Shown: positions 43,893 to 53,265 of the stretch, in pieces
How positions within the stretch are numbered: position 1 is the first letter of the stretch
Layout of the letters: every line of letters begins with the position of its first letter
NCBI GenBank assembly: GCA_013215805.1
Contig: JABSQM010000014.1
Coordinates: 62,001-126,000, forward strand
From: Piscirickettsiaceae bacterium
GTDB lineage: Bacteria > Pseudomonadota > Gammaproteobacteria > Nitrosococcales > Methylophagaceae
Direction of reading: 5' to 3'
Length of the DNA stretch: 64,000 nucleotides
Notes under the pieces: generated by a model
Told to the model about the DNA's origin: nothing
The model's database searches: none
Seen by the model: the letters and a program-made list of their open reading frames with translations, nothing else
Position numbers and translations under genes: made by a program

Positions 43893-44750
43893 ATGTCACA
43901 TAATCTAATTCTTAGTTGCGAATTTTTTCCACCACAGACAGATAAAGGTAAGGCAAAAATACGTCATGTTCGCCAACAGCTAGCACCACTCCAACCTAAA
44001 TTTTACTCCGTCACCTTCGGTGCTGGTGGCTCAACCCAAGGAAATACCCTAAATGCTGTAATGGAGATCCAAAAGGATCAGGTAAAGACTGGAATTGATG
44101 CAGCCCCCCATCTATCCTGTGTGGGTTCAACAATTGGAGGCATTAGGAAGCTACTTAATATATTCCAATCTAATGGAATTCATAGGATCATTGCTCTACG
44201 AGGAGATTTCCCATCAGGCATGCGCGATCCTGGGGATTTTCGTTACGCTAACGAGCTAGTTAGATTTATCCGTAAAGAGACTGGTAATTTCTTTAACATT
44301 GAAGTTGCAGCCTATCCCGAAGTACATCCTCAAGCTCCATCCACCCACGCAGATTTGACCATCTTAAAACGTAAGGTGGATGCCGGAGCAAATGGTGCAA
44401 TCACCCAATATTTTTATAATATTGATGCTTATTTACACCTTATCGAACACTGTCAACAAAATAATATAGACATTCCAATCATTCCTGGCATCATGCCAAT
44501 TAATAATTTTTTGCAGCTAAAACGCTTTTCTGATGCTTGTGGCGCAGAAATACCTCGATGGTTACGAAAACGATTAGAAGGCTTTCAGGATGATAAAAGA
44601 TCATTAGAAGCATTCACCATAGATTTTCTAACAAGTTTTACCCAAAATTTAATAAATGCTGGCGTACCAGGTTTACATTTTTACAGTATGAATCGTACAT
44701 ACCCCACCTTCACCATCTGCCAACGTTTAGGTCTGATCCATAAAATGTAG
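43893..44750 (+). CDS. metF: Methylenetetrahydrofolate reductase
   Basis: A 285-residue MetF of normal length, reducing 5,10-methylene-THF to 5-methyl-THF, the methyl donor for methionine synthase. FAD-barrel features: SCEFFPPQTDKGKA with the catalytic Glu, FYSVTFGAGGSTQG, IIALRGDFP with the flavin-tuning Asp, AAYPEVHPQAPS, ITQYFYNIDAYL and IIPGIMPI. With metK and ahcY it forms a compact methyl-cycle cluster. It starts 56 bases after ahcY. No methionine synthase is in the window. Confidence 0.97.
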   Translation: MSHNLILSCEFFPPQTDKGKAKIRHVRQQLAPLQPKFYSVTFGAGGSTQGNTLNAVMEIQKDQVKTGIDAAPHLSCVGSTIGGIRKLLNIFQSNGIHRIIALRGDFPSGMRDPGDFRYANELVRFIRKETGNFFNIEVAAYPEVHPQAPSTHADLTILKRKVDAGANGAITQYFYNIDAYLHLIEHCQQNNIDIPIIPGIMPINNFLQLKRFSDACGAEIPRWLRKRLEGFQDDKRSLEAFTIDFLTSFTQNLINAGVPGLHFYSMNRTYPTFTICQRLGLIHKM

Positions 44751-45150
44751 GTAAATTCACCAATTAAATAAAATAAATTTAGACCGAACCCTTATCTATA
44801 ACCACAATCTCTGCTGAAAAAAACAACTGATAATATGCCCTATTTATAGGGCATATGACTGCAATAACCACGCCTTATTATTACATATAAAGATTGACAC
44901 AGGGGAGAAGACTTAGTTCAAAAATAAAATAAAATAATATTGTATTATATTGCGCTGAAACTAATCAGAGAATAGATATAAATAAAACTATTAATATTAT
45001 TATTCAAGTTGCTGGTTAAAAATAAGATAACCCTAAATGATCCATGTTGGATAATATAAAAATATGCAACTTAGAACACAACTTCCTAAATGTTTGTCTA
45101 ATTAAAATTAAGACATCCAGATCGATAAGTATATTACTTAAAGTAGTATT
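44751..45150. other. Gap between metF and tRNA-Lys
   Basis: About 400 AT-rich bases with one strong inverted repeat at 44833-44856 (listed separately). No coding trace was read. Confidence 0.5.
44833..44856. repeat. Perfect inverted repeat (hairpin) after metF
   Basis: Ten-base arms ATATGCCCTA and TAGGGCATAT flank a 4-base loop, 82 bases after the metF stop. There is no T run on the plus strand, so it is not a standard terminator for metF; on the minus strand a T run begins about 7 bases beyond. It could protect the mRNA 3' end or act as a weak terminator. Confidence 0.55.
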
Positions 45151-45226
45151 TGGTGGGCCGTCCGCGACTCGAACGCGGGACCATCGGATTAAAAGTCCGG
45201 TGCTCTACCAACTGAGCTAACGGCCC
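45151..45226 (-). tRNA. tRNA-Lys (anticodon TTT)
   Basis: A 76-base minus-strand tRNA with encoded CCA (45151-45153). Acceptor GGGCCGT (45226-45220) pairs with ACGGCCC (45161-45155). The D-arm contains TAGCTCAGTTGGTAGAGC, the anticodon loop CTTTTAA places TTT at 45193-45191, and the T-arm is CGCGTTCGAGTCGCG. It lies downstream of tol-pal-cpoB, where tRNA-Lys also occurs in other gammaproteobacteria, but the queE/queC genes that usually intervene are missing. Confidence 0.97.
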
Positions 45227-45625
45227 GAACCGAATTAAATGATACGCATTTTCAATAAAAGAACAAGACACAATTTACATTGTGTATATTACGATTTGAT
45301 TAATCGAGTTATTATACCATAATAAGGCAATTTTTACCAACATTAGAAATACATAGGAATAGTAGTCACAAATTGGCCAATAAAATGATGAACTCACGTC
45401 TATCCCCCATGCATAATATGCAGAACAGCAATGTTCGACAATCATCTTTGATGAATTATCAGGTTCTATAACTCTCTTTCATTCGTATCATAATAGCACA
45501 ATAGAAATAACCTATCAATCTAATAAAATATGAATACAGATATCATTGTGCACATATTATCCATAAAGAATAGATAAATTATGACACTGCAAACATTAAA
45601 AATAAAATTCAACTCACTTATAAGC
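45227..45625. other. Gap between cpoB and tRNA-Lys
   Basis: About 400 bases. Related genomes have queE and queC here; no trace of either was read, so they appear cleanly deleted or fully decayed. No terminator with a T run was seen for the tol-pal operon. Confidence 0.45.
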
Positions 45626-46492
45626 CTAGTGTATTTGTCGTCTAATACGATTTAATCGTGCTCTAGCTAAGCGTGACACTGATGTATTTGGATATTTTTG
45701 CATAACCGCAATTAACGTTTTTTTTGCCATACCGACCTGACCCAACTCATATTGACTGAAACCTTGTTTAAGCATCGCATCAGCCACCTTGTTGCTAGTA
45801 ATAAATTGATTAATAACTGTTTGAAAAGCCACTATCGCTTGATCAAAATTACGCAATACATAATTTGTTTCTCCTTGCCAGTAGAAAACATTAGGCAAAT
45901 AACTACTATGGGGATATTGCTCAGGAAAAGCCTTCCAAGCTGCTGCTGCCTGTTCATATTGACCACTGCGTAATGTTTGAAGTGCTGATTGATAAGCTAG
46001 TTCACCATTATCCACTGGTACCATAATATTGATATTAGATATTTTCTTTAACTGTACCAAAGGTGCAGTAACAGTAGTTTCATCTGACCCAATAGCCTCG
46101 CTAACCATCACTAGCTTACCCACTGTCTTTTTAATTGTTAATTTTTGTCCAGTAACAGACGATAGATCAAAGATTTTATCCATACCCCCTTCATCGATAC
46201 CTAACGCTCCTATTTCCGTCCATTGCTCAATTACTGAATATAATTCACTTTGACGTTGCTGTATTTTATTAAGCTCATGCTTCAAAATTTCGGTTCCACC
46301 GCTTAATCTCTGTATCTCATTTTGATGTTGCTCAATACGAGCCAGTAAAGAGACTAAGCCCTGACCCTGAATAATACGCTCCAAACGTTCAATACGTTTT
46401 AATAACTTCAACTCATTGGACCAAACTATATTTGAAACGATTGGTGCCGATATAATCAATGCCAATAATAATTTCTTGACCATCAACTTCAT
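45626..46492 (-). CDS. cpoB: Cell-division coordinator CpoB (YbgF)
   Basis: A 288-residue periplasmic protein that links peptidoglycan synthesis to Tol-driven outer-membrane constriction. It has a signal peptide (about residues 1-25), a coiled-coil trimerisation region (about 28-90, EIQRLSGGTEILKHELNKI and neighbours), a linker, and C-terminal TPR repeats from about residue 164 (AYQSALQTLRSGQYEQAAAA, YWQGETNYVLRNFDQAIVAF, VADAMLKQGFSQYELGQ). Slightly longer than E. coli CpoB (263). It starts 3 bases after pal. Confidence 0.93.
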   Translation of the reverse strand: MKLMVKKLLLALIISAPIVSNIVWSNELKLLKRIERLERIIQGQGLVSLLARIEQHQNEIQRLSGGTEILKHELNKIQQRQSELYSVIEQWTEIGALGIDEGGMDKIFDLSSVTGQKLTIKKTVGKLVMVSEAIGSDETTVTAPLVQLKKISNINIMVPVDNGELAYQSALQTLRSGQYEQAAAAWKAFPEQYPHSSYLPNVFYWQGETNYVLRNFDQAIVAFQTVINQFITSNKVADAMLKQGFSQYELGQVGMAKKTLIAVMQKYPNTSVSRLARARLNRIRRQIH

Positions 46493-46495
46493 ATT

Positions 46496-47092
46496 TTAGT
46501 ACTCCACATATTCTATCTCAACACGGCGGTTTTGCTCCCATACTGATTCATCATTACTGTCCACAGCCAAACGTTCTTCACCAAAGCTGACTACTTTAAA
46601 TTGGCTAATACTCGCACCGTATAATATTAAAATTTGACGTATAGACAATGCACGCCGCTCACCCAAAGCAAGATTATATTCACGTGAGCCACGTTTGTCA
46701 GTATGACCTGCTAAATGTACAGTCACATCCGAATGTGCCCCAATATATGCAGCATCAGATTCTAATATTTCATAGGCTTCCTCGCTCACACTACTACTAT
46801 CATATTTGAAGTATACAATATGATCTAATCGCGGACTAATAGTATTAGTTAACTCATATCCTCGCGACCTACCCTCACCAAAGACATTTTCTAGTTTCAC
46901 GCCATCATCAAAATCCATAACCATCGCATTATCAACATCAGTACCCGAATTTTTCATATGACGCTCATTGGGCGTAATTTTCCTACCTTCTTTCATCTTT
47001 GCATCAAATCCTTGAATTGGCAAATAATTACCTGTACATGCTAGTAACAACGTTACAGTTAGCAATAAAGCAAATATCTTTAATATTTTCAT
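46496..47092 (-). CDS. pal: Peptidoglycan-associated lipoprotein Pal
   Basis: A 198-residue outer-membrane lipoprotein. The start is ATG 47092 with AGGAG 10-11 bases upstream; a longer frame to 47116 adds 8 residues before the signal peptide. The lipobox is LLLAC (lipidated Cys near residue 19). The OmpA-like C-terminal domain shows IVYFKYDSSSVSEEAYEILE, VHLAGHTDKRGSREYNLALG with the diaminopimelate-binding residues, RRALSIRQILILYG and the ending NRRVEIEY. It tethers the outer membrane to peptidoglycan and binds TolB. Confidence 0.96.
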   Translation of the reverse strand: MKILKIFALLLTVTLLLACTGNYLPIQGFDAKMKEGRKITPNERHMKNSGTDVDNAMVMDFDDGVKLENVFGEGRSRGYELTNTISPRLDHIVYFKYDSSSVSEEAYEILESDAAYIGAHSDVTVHLAGHTDKRGSREYNLALGERRALSIRQILILYGASISQFKVVSFGEERLAVDSNDESVWEQNRRVEIEYVEY

Positions 47093-47116
47093 TTGATAAA
47101 TACTCCTAATATTCAA

Positions 47117-48427
47117 TTACCTTCTGATAGGCGACCACTCCGGCTCACGAACATTACTTCCTAATTTTTTTAAACGTTGATGAATTCTACCATCGACAGA
47201 CACTTTCTCTAATACTGCCCTACCATTGTGCTCAGTGGCATATATAATAATGCGACCATTTGGCGCAAAGATAGGTGACTCATAAGTACCACCATCAGTT
47301 AAAACTTGTACTGTACCTGTTTTTAGGTCCTGAACTGCAATATGAAATCTTCCATTAACACTATGTATCATAGTCATATTACGTCCATCTGGCGAGATAT
47401 CAGGAGAAGCATTATAATAACCTTCAAATGTTAGACGATTAGCACTGCCACCATCAGTAGATATCCTATATATCTGTGGCTGACCGCCACGATCTGACGT
47501 AAATATGATTTCATGACCATTGGGCATCCATGCCGGTTCACTGTCAATTACCTGTATGTTGTGGGTGATTCGTACCAATTTGCCTTTGCCATCCGCCGCT
47601 AATTCCAAAATATAAATTTCTGGATTACCATCTTTGGATAACATTAACGCCAATTTTTGGCCATCTGGTGACCATGCGGGAGCACTATTCATACCTTTAA
47701 ATGCAGCAACCAAATGTATGAGACCACTACGTAACTCTAATATAAAAACTTCTGCTTTACCACGCTCAAATGAGACATAGCTTAATCGTTGACCATCTGG
47801 TGACCAACTTGGTGACAAAATTGGTTGTTTTGATCGTAATGCACTACGCTTATTAGTGCCATCTGCATCTGAGATCCTTAATGTATAAATATTTTCGCCA
47901 TCGCTAGGCTTCATATCTGTTACGAATACTAAACTAGTTGAAAAGATTCCAGCCTCGCCTATCAATGTTTCATACACTAAATCCGAAATTTGATGAGCTA
48001 GACGACGTAGACCAGAAGCGGATACCTGATAGCGCCTACCAACTAATTGCTCATTCTTATAAACATCAAATAATTGAAATTGCACCTGATAGGTTCTACC
48101 ATCGATACTACTGATTTTACCCACAAGCAAGCTTTCAGATCGTAATAAGCGCCAATCTCTAAAATTAACTTCAGATTCCTCGTGAGGACTAGAAATTAGA
48201 TCATCGATAGGGAGCGGTATAAAACGTCCACTATGAGCCAAATCATCACAAATTATTTTAGAAATATCCTGATCACTCTTAAAGCCTTCATGACCAAAAG
48301 GTACTATAGCTATCGGTAAAGCTGCTTCTGCACCACCAGTGATTTCTATAGTTAAAACTGCCTGTGCTTGCCATGGCAATGATACGATCACAAGACATAT
48401 TACTATTAAACATTGTTTACCCATCAT
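47117..48427 (-). CDS. tolB: Tol-Pal system beta-propeller TolB
   Basis: A 436-residue periplasmic protein with signal peptide MMGKQCLIVICLVIVSLPWQ then AQA (cleavage near residue 23). The N-terminal domain includes a TolA/Pal-contacting start, AVLTIEITGGAEAALPIAIV, and is followed by a six-bladed propeller whose blades carry repeated SPSWSPDGQRLSYVS, APAWSPDGQKLALML, EPAWMPNGHEIIFTS, SPDISPDGRNMTMI and SPIFAPNGRIIIYAT motifs. Normal length (E. coli 430). It lies 24 bases upstream of the chosen pal start. Confidence 0.96.
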   Translation of the reverse strand: MMGKQCLIVICLVIVSLPWQAQAVLTIEITGGAEAALPIAIVPFGHEGFKSDQDISKIICDDLAHSGRFIPLPIDDLISSPHEESEVNFRDWRLLRSESLLVGKISSIDGRTYQVQFQLFDVYKNEQLVGRRYQVSASGLRRLAHQISDLVYETLIGEAGIFSTSLVFVTDMKPSDGENIYTLRISDADGTNKRSALRSKQPILSPSWSPDGQRLSYVSFERGKAEVFILELRSGLIHLVAAFKGMNSAPAWSPDGQKLALMLSKDGNPEIYILELAADGKGKLVRITHNIQVIDSEPAWMPNGHEIIFTSDRGGQPQIYRISTDGGSANRLTFEGYYNASPDISPDGRNMTMIHSVNGRFHIAVQDLKTGTVQVLTDGGTYESPIFAPNGRIIIYATEHNGRAVLEKVSVDGRIHQRLKKLGSNVREPEWSPIRR

Positions 48428-48436
48428 CAGCCTTTA

Positions 48437-49243
48437 CTAAGGGTTAAAGATAAAGTTAAAATTAAGAAATTTGGAGACAACTCTAGCATTAAGAGGCATA
48501 GGCAAAGGTGATGCTTTATACACTGCCAGTTCTGCCGAACGATCAAAAATGATATTATTACTACTTTCTATTATCATCACTTTTTCAACATCCCCACTCG
48601 GCAATAATCTTACACGCAGTGTAACTTGCAAACCATTTTTAGTATTTGCTGGTCGAGTCCAATAAAGCTTAACATGTTGCTTTATCTCTGCTAAAAGTTC
48701 TTTTTCTTGCGCAACACGCTTATCTTCTGCTAATTTCTGTTCACGCACCTCTTCTGCCCTAATTTCTTTCTCAGCCTGCTGCTTTATCTCCACTAAACGT
48801 GCTTTTTCCTGCGCAACACGCTTATCTTCTGCTAATTTCTGTTCAAGCACCCCCCCAAAACTGTTTATCTTTTCTATTCTCTTCTGCTCTTGTTTAGAGA
48901 TGGCATTATGATGTCGTTCCATTTTAGACTGCATGTCAAAATATAAAAACTCCTGCTCACTACTCATAATTTCTTTTTGCCCTTCTTTCAGCTGTTCTAG
49001 GGCTTCTTCCTTTTCATATTCCGAAACTTTTAATGATTTCTCTTCCTTAACCTGCCGTCTAGCTATTTTTAATAGAATACTGCTCTCATCTATCATCGTC
49101 GCTTTTACAATATCAGTATCTATCTTTACCATTCTGGGTACTGATACCTCCTCGATGCCGATAATAAAAAATACGATACAAATGATATGTAATAATAAAG
49201 AATAACTAAAAAAAATTAAGTTATCAATAATCCTATTTCTCAT
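48437..49243 (-). CDS. tolA: TolA, shortened, with an internal coiled-coil repeat
   Basis: A 268-residue TolA from ATG 49243, against 421 in E. coli. An inner-membrane anchor (FFSYSLLLHIICIVFFIIGI, about residues 8-30) is followed by a charged helical domain (about 45-185) and a C-terminal domain III with WTRPANTKNGLQVTLRVRLL and SAELAVYKASPLPMP, which touches Pal/TolB. The helix contains two nearly identical units (EQKLAEDKRVAQEKA and EQKLAEDKRVAQEKE) spaced 34 codons apart; the underlying DNA at 48678-48748 and 48780-48850 repeats with a 102-base period. A C7 run is at 48850-48856. A TTG start at 49264 is possible. The gene overlaps tolR by 11 bases. Confidence 0.93.
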   Translation of the reverse strand: MRNRIIDNLIFFSYSLLLHIICIVFFIIGIEEVSVPRMVKIDTDIVKATMIDESSILLKIARRQVKEEKSLKVSEYEKEEALEQLKEGQKEIMSSEQEFLYFDMQSKMERHHNAISKQEQKRIEKINSFGGVLEQKLAEDKRVAQEKARLVEIKQQAEKEIRAEEVREQKLAEDKRVAQEKELLAEIKQHVKLYWTRPANTKNGLQVTLRVRLLPSGDVEKVMIIESSNNIIFDRSAELAVYKASPLPMPLNARVVSKFLNFNFIFNP

Positions 49244-49703
49244 ATAATTTATCGGGCAAGCCAAAAATATCAGACTTCTCAGTAAGTAAACCTACGCTAG
49301 ATGCACCCGCCTGTTGCAATAAGGACATCACTGTAATTACCTGACCGTAATTCACCGATCTATCCCCCTTTACCATAACAAACGTATCGGGTCGGCGTCG
49401 TAAAACTGCCGCAACCTTAATTACTAATTCTTCCGCATCAATAGGTTGTTTTTGTTTTTTGCCAGCAGCAACATAAAATTTACCCTCGGCATTGACTGAA
49501 ACTACCAACAGTTCACTATTATGTTCTAAACCATCAACTATATTAGTATTGGCCTGCGGCAAATTAACATTAACTCCTTGAATTAACATCGGCACGGTAA
49601 TCATAAAAATGATCAATAATACCAACATAACATCAATGTAAGGCACCACATTAATATCGGTTATCAGTTTTTTACGTTGGAATTTGTTTCTATATACAGA
49701 CAT
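49233..49703 (-). CDS. tolR: TolR, proton-motive-force coupling protein
   Basis: A 156-residue TolR. It has a short cytoplasmic start, one transmembrane helix with the essential proton-channel Asp in INVVPYIDVMLVLLIIFMIT, and a periplasmic domain with VNVNLPQANT and VMVKGDRSVNYGQVITVMSLLQQAG. With TolQ it forms the stator that uses proton flow to energise TolA. It lies 14 bases downstream of tolQ and overlaps tolA by 11 bases. Confidence 0.96.
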   Translation of the reverse strand: MSVYRNKFQRKKLITDINVVPYIDVMLVLLIIFMITVPMLIQGVNVNLPQANTNIVDGLEHNSELLVVSVNAEGKFYVAAGKKQKQPIDAEELVIKVAAVLRRRPDTFVMVKGDRSVNYGQVITVMSLLQQAGASSVGLLTEKSDIFGLPDKLYEK

Positions 49704-49717
49704 ACCAGCAAATTTTT

Positions 49718-50386
49718 TTAACTTTGTTGACGCTGTAAAATAGAAGAAAATTCCTCTAAAAAAACATCATAGCGATTGATTAACCGTTCTACTTCATACA
49801 AATATTTATTGTACGCAACAACAGCAGGAATAGCTGCAAACAAACCCATTGCGGTAGCGATTAAAGCCTCTGCAATACCAGGAGCTACCATAGATAGAGT
49901 CACGTGTTGCACATTCTTCAAAGAACTAAATGAATTCATAATTCCCCATACAGTACCAAATAAACCTATGAATGGACTCGTTGAACCAGCCGTAGCTAAA
50001 AATGGCAATGACATCTCTAATTGCTCTACTTCACGCGCCAAAGCAACGCGCATAACACGTTGTACACCCTCTAGCACGAAACTAGAATTAGATGAAGTTT
50101 TTTGCAGACGAATAAATTCCCGAAAACCAACTTCAAATATACCTGTGATGCCGCTACTGCTATATGATCGTAATGAGATATCCTCATAAAGATGCTTAAG
50201 TTCATTACCTGACCAAAATTTATCCTCAAAGGAATTCACATCCTGCCTGGCCAACACTAGTTCACCGCGCTTCTTAAAAATCAAGAACCAGGAATACAAG
50301 GAGATCGATAACAATAACAACATAACTATTTTAACCAATAAACTAGCTTCCAGTATCAATGTTGTTAGAGAAAGATCATAATTCAC
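49718..50386 (-). CDS. tolQ: TolQ, inner-membrane stator protein
   Basis: A 222-residue TolQ with three membrane helices: about residues 14-37 (ASLLVKIVMLLLLSISLYSW), 125-155 (PFLATAGSTSPFIGLFGTVWGIM) and 165-190 (LSMVAPGIAEALIATAMGLFAAIPAV). The conserved Thr/Gly positions of the proton path are present. It is the first gene of the operon tolQ-tolR-tolA-tolB-pal-cpoB; ybgC, usually first, is missing. Confidence 0.96.
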   Translation of the reverse strand: MNYDLSLTTLILEASLLVKIVMLLLLSISLYSWFLIFKKRGELVLARQDVNSFEDKFWSGNELKHLYEDISLRSYSSSGITGIFEVGFREFIRLQKTSSNSSFVLEGVQRVMRVALAREVEQLEMSLPFLATAGSTSPFIGLFGTVWGIMNSFSSLKNVQHVTLSMVAPGIAEALIATAMGLFAAIPAVVAYNKYLYEVERLINRYDVFLEEFSSILQRQQS

Positions 50387-51481
50387 CTTTAATCTCCATA
50401 AAAATGTATGAAGGCATGCAACCTTGATCTTAAAATACCCTAGAAAATTTGAGTGCTAAAAATACTACTCCGATCACATCTGACCCAATAGTGCATCCTT
50501 AAAATAAAATTCTGTTTGAATATTTCAATCAAAGTTTACAAATTTACAACAAAATAAATATCTAATCTAGATATCAATCTTCGGCAACCATATTATCAAT
50601 ATATATACACTACATATGATTTAACCATCCTCTCCAAAGAGTATATCAAAGCTTCTAAATAACTGAAATAATTGGTAGTATTATCTTCAATACTCCAACC
50701 CAACCACATCCATAAATCAATACCAGAATATTTCTACAGATTACGGATAATGCTGTCCAATTAGACATATACCTTGTTTTTATACTAATATCAAGAAATT
50801 AAGGCACATGACTTAAGAATATAATTGGAATTAGCACCACATCTTACCCCCCCTATGTCTCAGATACATAAAATATATTTTCATAAGAAAATTTTTCATT
50901 AAATAGCCAACAAATTATAGAATATTTAATATCAGATATAAAATATGAAAGACCTATAATTTGTACGTTAATAATTGATCTTAGTACGTATTAATTTTCA
51001 AAATATAATAAATTAACTATCACTGGCCATAGTAACATATTACAGATTTCACCCTGCTTGGATGAACTTGAATAAATATTTTATACACAGATATACTAAA
51101 ATAGGACAGACGCAAAAAAAAAGAAATCATAATTGACATTTCATCATGAGAAATAATTAACTAAATGTCAATAATACCCCATTAAAATAGTACTAACTTA
51201 ATATTAATACTTCCTTTCTTATATTAGTGGCATATTATTAATAATAATACTGATATTTTCCTATAAATTAGGTGGATAGCATATGTAAAAATGCTCTGCA
51301 AAAAGCACACTATTATTAAAATATTATTTCCCTTGATTTTTATATTATTTAGGTTCAAAATGAACTATCAACTAATATTGTCATACAATTTAAATATACC
51401 AACATTATTCACGAATGATATTCTCGGTTATTTAAATGAATAATACATCAAAAGTTGTACACATAAGAAACTCCTAGCCTA
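50387..51481. other. Gap between tolQ and the thioesterase relic
   Basis: About 1.1 kb, very AT-rich. The ancestral ybgC and ruvABC would lie upstream of tolQ but were not read. One minus-strand stretch near 50610-50745 stays open for some 43 codons (containing GIDLWMWLGWSIEDN) without resembling a known protein. Presumably holds the tol operon promoter. Confidence 0.35.
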
Positions 51482-51952
51482 TCGCTGCCCTTAATTGATT
51501 GATGAGATGGAACAATCTTTTCCAGAATGTAGATATTCACAGCTCTCGTCTTATTGAATAATTTATTAGCACTGAATGTGTATCAGCTTGATACGTTTGA
51601 TGTTTCTAAAGTATTTACGGAAAAGTTCAGACAGGTCATATTGTTATAGTTTGACATGATGGCGAAACACCAACTACAGACTTACCGTGGCAATACGACA
51701 TTTCTTAAAACGACAAAACCAACAATGCTATTATCGGAAATATATGTGCGTGAAACTCATAGTAAGAATATGAACGTCTTAAGTTAATACTATGAGACGT
51801 TAATGCGAAGACATGAAGGTAACTGGACTCGTATCGCCAGTGATGTTCATATACATAATATTGATGCCAGTCATTATGAATTGCTTGAGGAGACACCTGC
51901 AATTGATATTATTCAACAGATGCGCAACACCATGAATATAATAAGGGAGTAG
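51482..51952 (+). pseudogene. Relic of an NRPS/PKS-type thioesterase domain (C-terminal end)
   Basis: One reading frame carries the last third of a type I thioesterase. YRGNTTFLKTTKP at about 51680-51720 fits YxGxxtLFrA, and GNWTRIASDVHIHNIDASHYELLEE at 51817-51894, in two parts, fits the family GWxxlaxGxvxvHxVPGdHyxlLxeP with the catalytic His in SHYELL. A helical tail follows to TAG 51950-51952. Internal stops in the same frame include TAG near 51646 and TAA near 51786. Such domains release products from nonribosomal peptide or polyketide synthases, either fused at the C-terminus or as stand-alone type II editing enzymes; the missing upstream part prevents choosing. It is followed 13 bases later by the MATE gene, implying one operon. 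Confidence 0.62.
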
Positions 51953-51965
51953 GCTACCAATATGT

Positions 51966-53265
51966 ATGTTTTCTGAACATACAAAAAAGCTAATCAGATT
52001 TTCCAAACTTATTTGTTTGGTTAGATTACTGAGCATAAGTGTCAGCTTAATTGCCATGTTGTTCGTCGCTCAGGTGGGGGGGGGAGAAGAATTTGCGGCG
52101 GCAGCATTGGCAAGCATCAGCTATATCGCAGTCATGACATTCTCTTTAAAGTCATTTTACTCTGTAAGTATTCTCGTTAGTACCGCGCAAAGAAACATGA
52201 ATCAGATCCGTATCATTATTGGTAACCGTATATGGAGTACACTGCCTTTAGGCTTGATCAGCAGTGTCATCTTTTGGTGGATGCCAATTATTCTCCGGTT
52301 GTTTCGTCAAGGTTAATTGTCAGTTTCAAAAACAATTAACTACTTTCATTTCATGTCGATATTACTGACTATGATACCATCTCAATATTATATCGACATC
52401 GGACGATCAAAATGTACATCTTATTTAATCCTGATACGACTTCCATCTACCCTGGTGCTTTCTTATATTTTTATATTGGGTAAGTTTCATGTCTTCCAAA
52501 TGGTATGGGCTAGCGTATCTTTTTCTGTGTTAATCGTTGAGTCCGTTTTTTGTATCGCACTTTATGGTGTCCGGTATGTCTATTTTCAACAGAAGGTATC
52601 GACTCAGGAGAGTTGGATGGCTTTTCTATCGCCGAGTATTATGAAAAACATATTGAAGATAGACATTCAGATTGGCCTACAATTCAGTGATGAATTTGCT
52701 GCAATAACACTGGCTTTATATATGATGAGCTTTTTGGTTTAATCTCTTTAGCTGTCTCACAAATCATCAGTCAATATTATATGTTAATGATGATTGCATT
52801 GGGTATTTATCAGGGGCTTACCATTCTTGTAAGTTAATTGGTGGAAAATAATGATTATCTGTCAGTGAAAAATGCCTAATATCAGCAACCAAGGTAATGT
52901 TATCGATATCACTGATCACTTTTGTGATGTTCATATTATTTTTTGACTGGCTGATCACTCCCTTCATGAATAGTTCCAATAAGTTGTTAAGGAATTTAGG
53001 CAGTAAGCTATTTATTGTCGCAACATTTACAATGCCTATCCATACCTTCCGGAATATTATTTTCGGATATTTCCGGGGATGGAAGGATTCGATAACTCCG
53101 ATGCGTGCTAGTTAATTTAGCCTCTGGTTTATTTCATTACCAGTTAAGTTATTGCTTTGCATTCTGGTGGCATCTGGGACCGGTCGGGCTTCGGGTCTAG
53201 CCTGCTATAGGAATTACGGTCGCATTGGTAATGCCATAGCCTAAAGTGACCAAAAAGGAACGCTC
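51966..53265 (+). pseudogene. Broken MATE-family efflux transporter
   Basis: ATG 51966 with GGGAG about 16 bases upstream opens a multidrug/toxin extrusion protein broken by stops and frameshifts. Readable pieces in order: FAAAALASISYIAVMTF and ISSVIFWWMPIILRLFRQ (to TAA 52314-52316); ILLTMIPSQYYIDIGR, LSYIFILGKFHVFQMVWA and IDIQIGLQFSDEFAAITLAL (stop at 52740-52742); after a frameshift, FGLISLAVSQIISQYYML and ALGIYQGLTILVS; then MFILFFDWLITPFMN, and IFGYFRGWKDSITPMR ending at 53113-53115; and FSLWFISLPVKLLL in the residual tail. The full span matches a 440-residue, 12-helix MATE protein. A G9 tract lies at 52076-52084. The DNA looks less AT-rich than its neighbourhood, suggesting later acquisition or later decay. 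Confidence 0.8.

Noticed and set aside
51482-53265. A functional antibiotic-export operon
   Set aside because: Multiple stops and frameshifts in both genes rule out intact products unless there is extensive sequencing error.
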